Part shown: positions 1-9,074 of the stretch, in pieces | How the letters are laid out: each line of letters starts with the position of its first letter | Numbering within the stretch: the first letter of the stretch is position 1 | NCBI RefSeq assembly: GCF_027812955.1 | Contig: NZ_JAPYZV010000003.1 | Span: 372,001 to 436,000, forward strand | DNA from: Pedococcus sp. 5OH_020 | GTDB lineage: Bacteria; Actinomycetota; Actinomycetes; Actinomycetales; Dermatophilaceae | Reading direction: 5' to 3' | Length of the DNA: 64,000 bases | Translations under genes and position numbers: made by a program | Notes under the pieces: generated by a model | What the model was told of the DNA's origin: nothing | The model's input: the letters and a program-made list of their open reading frames with translations, nothing else | Databases searched by the model: none

Positions 1-144
1 CGCGCGGCACGCCGCGATCCGGCCGTCGCGGTGATGCCTGCGCACGGCCTGTCGCTGGAGGAGGTCATTTACCCGCCTGACAAGGAGCTCGCGGCTCGAG
101 CAGCGCAGGCCCGCGCCGTCCGCACGCTGGACGACGTGCCGTAG
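1..144 (+). CDS. 3' end of an unrecognised protein (partial)
   Basis: An open frame enters from the left edge and ends in TAG after 47 codons. The visible tail contains the stretch VAVMPAHGLSLEEV followed by a charged, Ala/Arg-rich helix. It carries no diagnostic motif. A weak resemblance to the C-terminal end of LarA/DUF2088-type proteins (VxVMPxGLSL) came to mind, but this is a guess. Codon use (G/C at third positions) matches the neighbours, so it is probably the end of a real gene. It converges on the gene at 266-1222, and a long palindrome lies between them. Confidence 0.55.
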   Translation, partial: RAARRDPAVAVMPAHGLSLEEVIYPPDKELAARAAQARAVRTLDDVP

Positions 145-170
145 CGCGGCTGACCGGCCCACCCCCGTTC

Positions 171-247
171 CCCGACCGGACTCACGTTTTTAGGCGTGTC
201 GGGAGCCCGCGGCATACGACTCGCACAAAATGGTGAGTCCGGTCGGG
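171..247. repeat. Long palindromic element, copy A (candidate bidirectional terminator)
   Basis: A perfect 15-bp inverted repeat (171-185 with 233-247, arm CCCGACCGGACTCAC) encloses a second, imperfect inner stem (GCGTGTCG with CGACTCGC, one mismatch). T-rich and A-rich tracts lie next to the stems (TTTTT at about 187-191, ACAAAA at about 225-230). It sits between two convergent genes. A second copy with almost the same sequence is at 53097-53165, again between convergent genes. The likely role is transcription termination on both strands, but it may belong to a dispersed repeat family. Confidence 0.7.
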
Positions 248-265
248 AAGGAGGGGGCGGGCTGG

Positions 266-1222
266 TCAGGGGGCGAGCGCCGCGTAGCCGCTGGCGTCGT
301 GGATGGCGATCCCGGCGAACCCAGGTGACTCGCCGAACGCGCCGGCGATGGCGGAGAGCTGCGCCTCGAACTGGGTCCCGGTCTGGCCGAAGAACGTCTG
401 CTTCGTGTCCGCCGGCCCGTCACCCAGGAAGGTCGTCTCCTGGCCGACGCGCACAGGCCGCCCGAGCTGGGTACCCGCCTGGACCTCTGCCGCGGACAAC
501 GCGACGGAACCATCCGGCCCCGCCGCCAGGTTGCGGTACGCCATCACGGTGACGCCCGCAGTCCTGCGCAGCACCTCCCGGTCGAGGGTGGACCCGTTGG
601 CCGCGACTCCGTCGAACCAGAAGGGGATGTCGGCCTCGAGCGGCGCAGACCCGGCGCTGGTACGCAGCGTGTCCAGGGTCGCGAGGTACTTCTTGACCAC
701 CGTCGCCTGCTTCGTCTGCCACGCGGTACCGGTGTACGGCTCGATGTCGGCGTGGACCCCGGTGAAGAGCCCGGTGGCCAGCGCCGGCCGCAGCCAGCTG
801 TCCACGACCCTCGTGGGGTTGTCGACCCAGCCGGGGTCCCCACCGAGCGCGTCCACGCGCAGGCCTGCCGCCCTCGCGCGCCTCGAGAGGTCGATGAGGG
901 AGGCGAGCTCGGGGGAGCTGTCGACGTGTGGCGGCACGGCGGCATAGAGCTGGCCGATCCCTCGCGACACCGCGAGGTCGACGGTCGCGGCCGGCGTCGA
1001 GGTGTCCCACACCCACATCGCCCGGGGCGCCGCCGGCGCAGCGACCGCCTGCGCAGCGACCGCCTGCGCAGCGAACGGCGCGGTAGACGCCTGGCCACCG
1101 GTCGCCGCTTGCGCGATGGTGGCTCCGGCCGTGCCGAGCGCACCCACGGCGAACGCGGACACGAGGAGGACCCTAGCCACCCGCAGAAGCGATGGGCGCA
1201 GGAGTGGGCGCAGGGGAACCAC
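266..1222 (-). CDS. Secreted protein, TIM-barrel/glycosidase-like
   Basis: A 318-residue protein. The GTG start is preceded by AAGGA at a good distance. Residues 1-40 form a signal peptide (Arg-rich start, hydrophobic core, AQA-type cleavage site). An Ala-rich linker follows, with AQAVA repeated and encoded by a tandem 15-bp unit near 1038-1075. The mature part starts with AMWVWD and contains GVHADIEPY and VTVMAYRN, the alternating strand/acidic-residue pattern of TIM-barrel glycosidases such as GH18-like or DUF4434-like enzymes. The Asp and Glu of HADIEPY would be the obvious catalytic candidates. Substrate and exact family are not recognised. It is transcribed away from the ABC-F gene. Confidence 0.7.
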   Translation of the reverse strand: MVPLRPLLRPSLLRVARVLLVSAFAVGALGTAGATIAQAATGGQASTAPFAAQAVAAQAVAAPAAPRAMWVWDTSTPAATVDLAVSRGIGQLYAAVPPHVDSSPELASLIDLSRRARAAGLRVDALGGDPGWVDNPTRVVDSWLRPALATGLFTGVHADIEPYTGTAWQTKQATVVKKYLATLDTLRTSAGSAPLEADIPFWFDGVAANGSTLDREVLRRTAGVTVMAYRNLAAGPDGSVALSAAEVQAGTQLGRPVRVGQETTFLGDGPADTKQTFFGQTGTQFEAQLSAIAGAFGESPGFAGIAIHDASGYAALAP

Positions 1223-1491
1223 CGAAAGTCCTTACGAGGGTGGGAAGGGCCAGGGGAGGCCGCTGATGTCCGGGGAAAGACGAGGGCAGGGAGGGGGGAG
1301 CCGAGGGGAGACAAGGAAGACCAAGGGGGCAGACCAAGGGGAAGGCACCCCGATGGTCGCAGGGCGGGATGGGTCGGTTGCGCGACTTCTGGAAGCCTTG
1401 GGGAACCCTTTACCCGTAGGTCGGTCGTTCAGCCGAGCCGCAGGTGATATCCGGATGACTCGGCCGCCGTTCGTGCAGCACCCTTGCCCCT
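1223..1491. other. Divergent intergenic region with G-quadruplex-type motif
   Basis: This 269-bp gap separates two divergent genes. Its left half is purine-rich on the + strand (about 1272-1344). It contains GGG at 1284, GGG at 1289, a G6 run at 1293 and GGGG at 1305, separated by short loops, which fits the G3+N1-7 quadruplex rule. ABC-F genes of the antibiotic-resistance type often have regulated leaders, but no clear leader peptide or attenuator was found here. No convincing -35/-10 pair was identified either. Confidence 0.4.
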
Positions 1492-3174
1492 GTGGGTCAT
1501 CTCGACATCAGCTCGGTGAGCTTCGTCCTGCCCGACGGCCGGCCGCTGCTCCGCGACGTCTCGCTGCGCGTCGGGGAGGGCGCCAAGGTGGCGCTCGTCG
1601 GGCCGAACGGAACAGGCAAGACCACCCTCGGGAGGATCGTCGGCGGCGATCTCGCCCCGCACGACGGCGCGGTGACCCGCTCGGGAGGGCTGGGAGTGAT
1701 GCGCCAGTTCGTCGGCCAGCTGCGCGACGAGTCCACCGTCCGCGACCTGCTGGTGTCCGTGGCGCCCCCGCCGGTGCGCGATGCGGCAGCCGAGATCGAC
1801 CGCACCGAGCTCGCCATGATGGAGCGCGACCGGGAGGCTGACCAGCTGGCCTACGCCCAGGCGCTGGTCAGCTGGGGGGACGTCGGCGGCTACGAGTACG
1901 AGACGCTCTGGGACGTCTGCACGGTCGCCGCTCTTGGCATGCCCTTCGACAAGGCGCAGTGGCGCACCGTGACCACCCTGTCCGGTGGCGAGCAGAAGCG
2001 GCTCGTCCTCGAGGCACTGCTGCGTGGCCCGGAGGACGTGCTGCTCCTCGATGAGCCGGACAACTACCTCGACGTGCCGGCCAAGCGATGGCTCGAGGAG
2101 CAGCTGATCGCCTCGCCCAAGACGGTCCTGTTCGTCAGCCACGACCGTGAGCTCCTCGACCGGGTGGCAACCCGGATCGCGACCCTGGAGCCGGGGAGTT
2201 CAGGGTCCACCCTGTGGGTGCACGCCGGAAGGTTCTCGACGTACCACGCGGCCCGCGAGCACCGGAACTCCACGTTGGAGGAGCAGCGCCGCCGCTGGGA
2301 CGAGGAGCAGGCGAAGCTCAGGGGCCTGGTGCTGATGTACCGGCAGAAGGCCGCCTACAACTCCGATATGGCACCCAAGCTGCAGGCGGCGGAGACCCGG
2401 CTGCGGCGCTTCGAGGACGCCGGTCCTCCAGAGGCCGTTCCCACCAGGCAGAACGTCCGGATGCGGCTCCAGGGCGGCAGGACCGCCAAGCGCGCGGTCA
2501 TCGCGCAGGCACTGGAGCTCACCGGCCTGATGAGGCCCTTCGACCTCGAGGTGTGGTTCGGCGAGCGCGTAGCCGTTCTGGGCAGCAACGGCTCGGGTAA
2601 GTCCCACTTCCTGCGTCTGGTCGCGGCGGGCGGCAGCGACCCCGACGCCGAGCACCGTCCGGTGGGTGACGTGGTGCCACCACCCGTCGCCCACACGGGT
2701 CGCCTACGGCTGGGGTCTCGGGTGCGGCCGGGCTGGTTCGCCCAGACGCACGAGCAGCCGGCACTGAGCGGTCGCACGCTGCTGCAGATCCTGCACCGGG
2801 GCGACGACCACCGCCCGGGACGTCCTCGCGAGGAGGCGGCCCGCGTGCTGGACCGCTACGGCTTGGCACGCGCCTCGGAGCAGACGTTCGACTCGCTGTC
2901 CGGCGGCCAGCAGGCGCGCTTCCAGATCCTGCTCCTGGAGCTGTCCGGAGCCACGTGTCTCCTGCTCGACGAGCCCACCGACAACCTCGACCTGCACTCG
3001 GCCGAAGCGCTCGAGGAGGCCTTGGCGGCCTTCGAGGGGACGGTGATCGCCGTGACGCACGACCGGTGGTTCGCGCGGAGTTTCGACCGGTTTCTGGTGT
3101 TCGGTGGCGATGGCCGAGTGTACGAGGCAGATGAGCCGGTATGGGACGAGCGCCGGGTCTCGCGCCTGCGCTGA
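1492..3174 (+). CDS. ABC-F family ATPase (duplicated ATP-binding cassette)
   Basis: A 560-residue soluble protein with two ABC cassettes and no membrane segments, which defines the ABC-F family. These proteins act on ribosomes as translation factors or antibiotic-protection proteins. Cassette 1 has Walker A GPNGTGKTT (37-45), signature LSGGEQKR (about 163) and Walker B LLLDEPDNYLD (about 184). Cassette 2 has Walker A GSNGSGKSH (about 364), signature LSGGQQAR (about 469) and Walker B LLLDEPTDNLD. The linker between them is charged and helical, as expected for the P-site tRNA interaction motif. The second Walker A carries His after the Ser, which is unusual. GTG is the first start in frame and lacks a clear Shine-Dalgarno. 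Its role in resistance versus housekeeping cannot be decided. Confidence 0.88.
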   Translation: MGHLDISSVSFVLPDGRPLLRDVSLRVGEGAKVALVGPNGTGKTTLGRIVGGDLAPHDGAVTRSGGLGVMRQFVGQLRDESTVRDLLVSVAPPPVRDAAAEIDRTELAMMERDREADQLAYAQALVSWGDVGGYEYETLWDVCTVAALGMPFDKAQWRTVTTLSGGEQKRLVLEALLRGPEDVLLLDEPDNYLDVPAKRWLEEQLIASPKTVLFVSHDRELLDRVATRIATLEPGSSGSTLWVHAGRFSTYHAAREHRNSTLEEQRRRWDEEQAKLRGLVLMYRQKAAYNSDMAPKLQAAETRLRRFEDAGPPEAVPTRQNVRMRLQGGRTAKRAVIAQALELTGLMRPFDLEVWFGERVAVLGSNGSGKSHFLRLVAAGGSDPDAEHRPVGDVVPPPVAHTGRLRLGSRVRPGWFAQTHEQPALSGRTLLQILHRGDDHRPGRPREEAARVLDRYGLARASEQTFDSLSGGQQARFQILLLELSGATCLLLDEPTDNLDLHSAEALEEALAAFEGTVIAVTHDRWFARSFDRFLVFGGDGRVYEADEPVWDERRVSRLR

Positions 3175-3269
3175 CCACTTGACGGGCATGGGAGCGTGTG
3201 GGGGCATGCACTCGCAGGCTCGCCCTGCGCACGCTGAGACGAAGACCGCCTACCCCGCAAGGACGCGAC

Positions 3270-6200
3270 ATGGCCCGTAAGCCCCTCTTCGCTGCGCTCG
3301 GCGTAGCCGCCCTGGTCACAGGGCTGATGGTTCCGTTCACCGCGTCGACGGCCGGCGCCGCCGACCGCACTGTGACTCTGGTCGGGTCACTGCAGTCGGA
3401 GATCGGCTGCCCGGGGGACTGGGACCCGGGGTGTACGGCGACGGACCTCACGCAGCAGGGCACGGGCACCACCTTCAGCAAGGTCTTCACGGTGCCTGCT
3501 GGGACCTACGAGCTGAAGGTGGCCATCAACCACGCCTGGGACGAGAACTACGGGGCCGGCGGCGCCAAGGGCGGAGCCAACATCCCGCTCGTCCTCGAAG
3601 GTCCGGCGAGGATCGAGTTCTCCTACGACGACGCATCACACCAGGTGGGCATCAGGCCCACGGAGCTGTCCGGGCCGGCGACCGCGGCGGACCAGGCGCG
3701 GGCCCACGACTCGCTGCGCGCTCCGCTGACCAAGGAGCGCTACTACTTCGTCATGGCGGACCGGTTCGCCAACGGCGACCCGTCCAACGACGAGGGTGGG
3801 CTGACCGGGACACGGCTGCAGACCGGTTTCGACCCCACCGACAAGGGCTTCTACCACGGGGGTGACCTCAAGGGGATCTCCGAGAAGCTCGACTACATCA
3901 AGGACCTGGGCACAACCTCGATCTGGCTGACGCCCTCCTTCAAGAACAAGCCTGTCCAGGGCACTGCGGGCGACGAGAGCGCCGGCTACCACGGGTACTG
4001 GATCACCGACTTCACCCAGGTCGACCCGCACCTCGGTACGAACGCGGACCTCCGGGCGCTCATCTCCGCGGCGCACGCCAAGGGGATGAAGGTCTTCTTC
4101 GACATCATCACGAACCACACGGCGGACGTCATCAACTACTCGGAGGGCCAGTACACCTACCGCGACAAGGGGACCTACCCGTACAAGGACGCCACTGGGC
4201 AGGCCTTCGACGACAAGGCGTACGCCGAGAAGCCGACCTTCCCGACCCTGGACCCGGCGACCTCCTTCCCGTACCACCCGGTCTTCAACACCCCGGCGGA
4301 CGCGACGGCCAAGGTCCCGGCCTGGCTCAACGACCGGACCAACTACCACAACCGCGGCGACTCCACGTTCGCCGGGGAGTCCGCGGAGTACGGCGACTTC
4401 GTCGGCCTCGACGACCTGTTCACCGAGAAGCTGGACGTCGAGAAGGGCATGGAGGACATCTACAAGGCGTGGGTCGACTTCGGCGTCGACGGCTTCCGGA
4501 TCGACACGGTGAAGCACGTGAACATGGAGTTCTGGCAGAAGTTCAGCCCGGCCATGCTGGAGCAGGCCAAGCACGACGGCAACGACGACTTCTTCATGTT
4601 CGGCGAGGTCTACGACTCGCGTCCGTCGTTCATGTCGCAGTACACGACGACCGGCAAGCTGCCCGCCACGCTCGACTTCGGCTTCCAGGCGCAGTCGGTC
4701 AACTGGGCGCAGGCGAAGTCGGGGACGGACCTGCGCGACCTCTACGCCGACGACGACTACTACACCGACACCGACTCCAACGCCTACGAGCTGCCGACCT
4801 TCCTCGGCAACCACGACATGGGACGGGTGGCGATGATGTTGAAGGGCACCAGTGCGGTCACCGACCCCGCGTACCTGAACCGCGTCAAGCTGGCGGACTC
4901 GTTGATGTACCTCACCCGGGGCCAGCCCATCACCTACTACGGCGACGAGCAGGGCTTCATCGGCGCCGGCGGTGACAAGGACGCGCGCCAGGACATGTTC
5001 GCCACCAAGGTCAGCCAGTACGCGTCGGAGCCGGTGCTCGCCGGGCCGTCCGGATCCAGGGACCGCTACGACAGCTCCGCGCCGCTCTACCAGCACATCA
5101 AGGAGCTGTCGGCGCTACGGGCGGCGAACCCCGCCCTGGCGGACGGCGCGCAGGTCCACCGCTACGCCAGCAGCACCGCGGGCGTCTTCGCGTTCTCCCG
5201 GATCGACAGGGACAAGAGGGTGGAGTACGTCGTCGCGCTCAACAACGCGACGGAGCCGAAGTCGGCCAAGTTCGCGACCTACGGCCACAACCAGACCTTC
5301 GCGCCCCTCTACGGCACCGGCTCGAGCGTGCGGTCGGCGAAGGACGGCAGCCTCCAGGTCACCCTGCCGGCCCAGTCGGTGGCGGTCTGGCGGGCGACCT
5401 CGCCGATGGACAAGCCGAGGTCCGCCCCCGCGGTGTACCTGACCTCGCCCGGTGCCGGTGACGTCGTCGGGGGGCGCGCCGAGATCGGTGCTGCCATTCC
5501 CGACAACACGTTCGCCCAGGTGAGCTTCGTCTACCGTCCGGTGGGGACGACGGCGTGGACGGCTCTGGGCACCGACGACAACGCGCCATACCGGGTCTTC
5601 CACGACGTGAGCGGGATCGCGAAGGGGACGTTGCTGGAGTACCGCGCCATTGCCAAGGACTCCGCGGGGCACCTGTCTGCGGCCTCGTCGTACGGCGTGG
5701 TGGGGGAGCCGAAGGCGAGCGGTGGCGGCGCCGGCGGCGTGGGCCCCGTCACGCAGCCGGACAACGTATCCGTGCCCGGTGACCACAACAGCGAGATGGG
5801 CTGCCCCGGTGACTGGCAGCCGGACTGCGCCCAGGCGCAGCTGGCCCTGGACCCCAAGGACAAGATCTGGAAGGGCACCTACACGCTGCCCGCCGCCCCG
5901 TACGCCTACAAGGTGGCCATCAACAAGAGCTGGGACGAGAACTACGGTGCGGGGGCGGTCAAGGGTGGCGACAACATCAGCTACACCGCCCCGGCCGGCC
6001 CCGTGTCGTTCTACTACGACCACGCCACGCACTGGGTCACCTCCGATGCGCAGGGCCCCATCATCACGGCCCCCGGCTCCTTCCAGTCCGAGCTGGGATG
6101 CCCCGGAGACTGGAGCCCGGACTGCATGCGCCCGTGGCTTCAGGACCCGGACGGGGACGGAACGTACACCTGGTCGAGTGACCAGATCCCTGCCGGCACC

Positions 6201-9041
6201 TACGAGTTCAAGATCGCGCACGGCCTGAGCTGGGACGAGAACTACGGGGCAGGCGGCGCGCCAGGCGGCGGCAACATCTCCCTGACGGTGCCCTCGGACG
6301 GCATGGTCGTGTCGATCTCCTACGTCCTGGGCACCCACGTGGCCACGGCCAAGGCGGTTCGCGCCGGCGCTGCCCCGGACCTGTCCAAGCAGCGGGCCGT
6401 CTGGGTCGACCGGGACACGATCGCCTGGCCGGCGGCGATGGTGCCTTCGGACGCCAACCCGGCGCTGCTCAGGTGGCGCCTCGCGTGGTCGGCTACCGGC
6501 GGGCTGACCGTGGATGCCGAGGACATCACCGGTGGCTCGTCCGCGGCCCTGACGTACGACCCGGCCGGGCTCTCGGCAGCGGTGGTCGCGGACCATCCCG
6601 AGCTCAAGGGGTACCTGGCGCTGCGACTCGACCGGAAGACGGCACAGAAGGTCCCCGAGATCCTCAAGGGTCAGGTGGCGGTCGGGATGTACGACTCGCT
6701 CAACCGTCTGCTTGACGCGACCGGCGTGCAGATCGCTGCGGTCCTCGACGACCTGTACGCCGCCTCGGCGTCGGACCGTCGGTATGGGGTCAGCTTCCAT
6801 GGCGACCGTCCGGCGTACCGCGTCTGGGCGCCGACGGCGAAGCAGGTCGACCTGCTCACCTGGTCTCCTGGCGCCTCGGCGGACGCGTCGGTGAGCACGG
6901 CGACAAGGACGCCCATGGTGCGCGCGGACGACGGCTCCTGGTCGGCCTCTGTGGGCCCCAAGAACGCCCGGTACCTCTACGAGGTCACGGTGTACGTGCC
7001 GAAGACGGGGAAGGTCGAGACCACCCAGGTGACCGACCCGTACTCGGTGGCGCTGACGCTGGACTCCACGCGCTCGGTCGCCGTCGACCTGCGCGACCCT
7101 GCGTACCAGCCGTCGTTGTGGAGGACCACGAGCTCGCCCCCACTGAGGCAGAACGTCGACTCGACCATCTACGAGCTGCACGTGCGCGACTTCTCCGTCT
7201 CCGACCCGACGGTCACCGCCGAGAACCGGGGGTCCTACCTCGCGTTCGCGGAGAACGGCAACGGCACCAAGCACCTGAAGGCCCTCGCCGCGGCGGGGCT
7301 CAACACGGTGCACCTGCTGCCGACCTTCGACATCGCCTCCATCCCTGAGAGTCCCGCCGACCAGGCGACGCCACAATGCGACCTGAAGTCCTATCCCGCC
7401 GACAGCGAGCAGCAGCAGGCCTGCGTCGACGCGGTGCGCGCCAAGGACGCCTTCAACTGGGGGTACGACCCCTGGCACTGGATGGCGCCGGAGGGCTCGT
7501 ATGCCTCGACCCCCGCCAAGGCCGACGGTGGGTCGCGGGTGGCCGAGTTCCGCACCATGGTGGGTGGCCTGCATCGTGACGGCCTTCGCGTCGTGCTGGA
7601 CCAGGTGTTCAACCACACCCCGGCTTCCGGGCAGGCACCGACGAGCGTGCTCGACAAGGTCGTGCCCGGGTACTACCAGCGGCTCAACGCCACCGGTGCG
7701 GTGGAGACCTCGACCTGCTGTCAGAACGTCGCGACCGAGCACGCCATGGCGCAGAAGGCCATGGTCGACGCCGTCGTGCTGTGGGCCCGCGACTACAGGG
7801 TCGACGGCTTCCGCTTCGACCTCATGGGGCACCACAGCAAGGAGAACCTGCTCGCCGTCCGGGCAGCCCTCGACGAGCTGACGCCGGCCAGGGACGGGGT
7901 CGACGGGAAGAAGGTGTACCTGTACGGCGAGGGCTGGAACTTCGGCGAGGTCGCGAACAACGCGCGCTTCGTCCAGGCAACCCAGGGCCAGCTCGGCGGG
8001 ACGCACATCGGCACCTTCTCGGACCGGCTGCGCGACGCTGTGCGAGGTGGTGGGCCGTTCGACGACAACCCGCACGTCCAGGGCTTCGGCTCCGGCGAGG
8101 CGACGGACCCCAACGGCGACGCGGCCGCGAACCCGGACGCGGCGGCGCGGCTGAAGCACGACACGGACCTCGTCGAGCTCGGTCTTGCCGGGAACCTGCG
8201 GACCTTCACCCTGCGGCTGAACCAGGACGGTGCCCTGACGGCCGGGAAGGACGTGGACTACAACGGGCAACCGGCGGGCTATGCCGACCAACCGGACGAG
8301 GTCATCTCGTACGTCGACGCCCACGACAACGAGACCCTGTTCGACACTCTGACGTACAAGCTGCCCGTCGCCACGACGATGGCCGAGCGGGTGCGGATGA
8401 ACACACTCTCCCTGGCCACTACAGCGCTCGCCCAGACACCTTCCTTCTGGCATGCGGGCGCGGACCTGCTGCGCAGCAAGTCGCTGGACCGCAACAGCTA
8501 TGACAGCGGCGACTGGTTCAACACGCTCGACTGGACGGGCGCCGACAACGGCTTCGGGCATGGTCTGCCGCTCAAGGGTGACAACCAGGCGAAGTGGTCG
8601 TACCAGAAGCCACTGCTGGGCAACGCCGCCCTCAAGCCGAGCGCCGGCGAGGTGGCGACGGCCACCGCTGCCGCCCAGGACCTCCTGCGGCTGCGGTTCT
8701 CCAGCCCACTGTTCCGGCTCGGCTCGGCCGACCAGATCAACGCCAAGCTCTCCTTCCCCGCGAGCGGTACGGGTGACGCACACCCGGGCGTGATCGCCAT
8801 GCGCATCGACGACAGCAAGGGCGTGGACAGCGACCCCGCGCTTCGTGGGCTCGTGGTGGTCTTCAACGCGTCGCCGACATCCGTGAACCAGAAGGTGCCC
8901 GGGCTCGCCGGTGCTGCGCTGTCCCTTTCGCCGGTCCAGGCCGGCGGATCGGACACGGTCGTCAAGGGTGCCAGCTGGGATGCCGCCTCGGGCTCGGCCA
9001 TGGTGCCCGCGCGGTCGGTGGCGGTGTTCGTCCAGCACTGA
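3270..9041 (+). CDS. pulA: Secreted bifunctional amylopullulanase (two GH13 domains)
   Basis: A 1923-residue exported starch-degrading enzyme. The ATG at 3270 is preceded by AAGGA and begins a signal peptide ending near AGAA. An X25-type module (GSLQSEIGCPGDW) comes first. A GH13 alpha-amylase domain follows, with DIITNH (about 278), GFRIDTVKH (nucleophile D412), FGEVYD (acid/base E446) and FLGNHD (D516). Two more X25-type modules sit at about residues 835-1030. Then comes a pullulanase-type part with a CBM48-like segment (YRVWAPTAKQVDL) and a second GH13 domain: FNWGYDP (1395), DQVFNHT (D1444), GFRFDLMGHH (D1517), YGEGWNFG (E1554) and VDAHDNE (D1686). All six catalytic residues are present, so both domains should be active, on alpha-1,4 and alpha-1,6 bonds respectively. 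Few enzymes combine both. Confidence 0.93.
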   Translation: MARKPLFAALGVAALVTGLMVPFTASTAGAADRTVTLVGSLQSEIGCPGDWDPGCTATDLTQQGTGTTFSKVFTVPAGTYELKVAINHAWDENYGAGGAKGGANIPLVLEGPARIEFSYDDASHQVGIRPTELSGPATAADQARAHDSLRAPLTKERYYFVMADRFANGDPSNDEGGLTGTRLQTGFDPTDKGFYHGGDLKGISEKLDYIKDLGTTSIWLTPSFKNKPVQGTAGDESAGYHGYWITDFTQVDPHLGTNADLRALISAAHAKGMKVFFDIITNHTADVINYSEGQYTYRDKGTYPYKDATGQAFDDKAYAEKPTFPTLDPATSFPYHPVFNTPADATAKVPAWLNDRTNYHNRGDSTFAGESAEYGDFVGLDDLFTEKLDVEKGMEDIYKAWVDFGVDGFRIDTVKHVNMEFWQKFSPAMLEQAKHDGNDDFFMFGEVYDSRPSFMSQYTTTGKLPATLDFGFQAQSVNWAQAKSGTDLRDLYADDDYYTDTDSNAYELPTFLGNHDMGRVAMMLKGTSAVTDPAYLNRVKLADSLMYLTRGQPITYYGDEQGFIGAGGDKDARQDMFATKVSQYASEPVLAGPSGSRDRYDSSAPLYQHIKELSALRAANPALADGAQVHRYASSTAGVFAFSRIDRDKRVEYVVALNNATEPKSAKFATYGHNQTFAPLYGTGSSVRSAKDGSLQVTLPAQSVAVWRATSPMDKPRSAPAVYLTSPGAGDVVGGRAEIGAAIPDNTFAQVSFVYRPVGTTAWTALGTDDNAPYRVFHDVSGIAKGTLLEYRAIAKDSAGHLSAASSYGVVGEPKASGGGAGGVGPVTQPDNVSVPGDHNSEMGCPGDWQPDCAQAQLALDPKDKIWKGTYTLPAAPYAYKVAINKSWDENYGAGAVKGGDNISYTAPAGPVSFYYDHATHWVTSDAQGPIITAPGSFQSELGCPGDWSPDCMRPWLQDPDGDGTYTWSSDQIPAGTYEFKIAHGLSWDENYGAGGAPGGGNISLTVPSDGMVVSISYVLGTHVATAKAVRAGAAPDLSKQRAVWVDRDTIAWPAAMVPSDANPALLRWRLAWSATGGLTVDAEDITGGSSAALTYDPAGLSAAVVADHPELKGYLALRLDRKTAQKVPEILKGQVAVGMYDSLNRLLDATGVQIAAVLDDLYAASASDRRYGVSFHGDRPAYRVWAPTAKQVDLLTWSPGASADASVSTATRTPMVRADDGSWSASVGPKNARYLYEVTVYVPKTGKVETTQVTDPYSVALTLDSTRSVAVDLRDPAYQPSLWRTTSSPPLRQNVDSTIYELHVRDFSVSDPTVTAENRGSYLAFAENGNGTKHLKALAAAGLNTVHLLPTFDIASIPESPADQATPQCDLKSYPADSEQQQACVDAVRAKDAFNWGYDPWHWMAPEGSYASTPAKADGGSRVAEFRTMVGGLHRDGLRVVLDQVFNHTPASGQAPTSVLDKVVPGYYQRLNATGAVETSTCCQNVATEHAMAQKAMVDAVVLWARDYRVDGFRFDLMGHHSKENLLAVRAALDELTPARDGVDGKKVYLYGEGWNFGEVANNARFVQATQGQLGGTHIGTFSDRLRDAVRGGGPFDDNPHVQGFGSGEATDPNGDAAANPDAAARLKHDTDLVELGLAGNLRTFTLRLNQDGALTAGKDVDYNGQPAGYADQPDEVISYVDAHDNETLFDTLTYKLPVATTMAERVRMNTLSLATTALAQTPSFWHAGADLLRSKSLDRNSYDSGDWFNTLDWTGADNGFGHGLPLKGDNQAKWSYQKPLLGNAALKPSAGEVATATAAAQDLLRLRFSSPLFRLGSADQINAKLSFPASGTGDAHPGVIAMRIDDSKGVDSDPALRGLVVVFNASPTSVNQKVPGLAGAALSLSPVQAGGSDTVVKGASWDAASGSAMVPARSVAVFVQH

Positions 9042-9074
9042 GCGGTGGCGCGACTCCGCGAAGGCGGGTCCCGC

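Noticed and set aside
5115-9038. Very long open frame on the minus strand opposite the amylopullulanase
   Set aside because: It is the expected antisense shadow of a high-GC gene. Composition is Arg/Val/His-heavy with no family motif, while the plus strand has full GH13 motifs.
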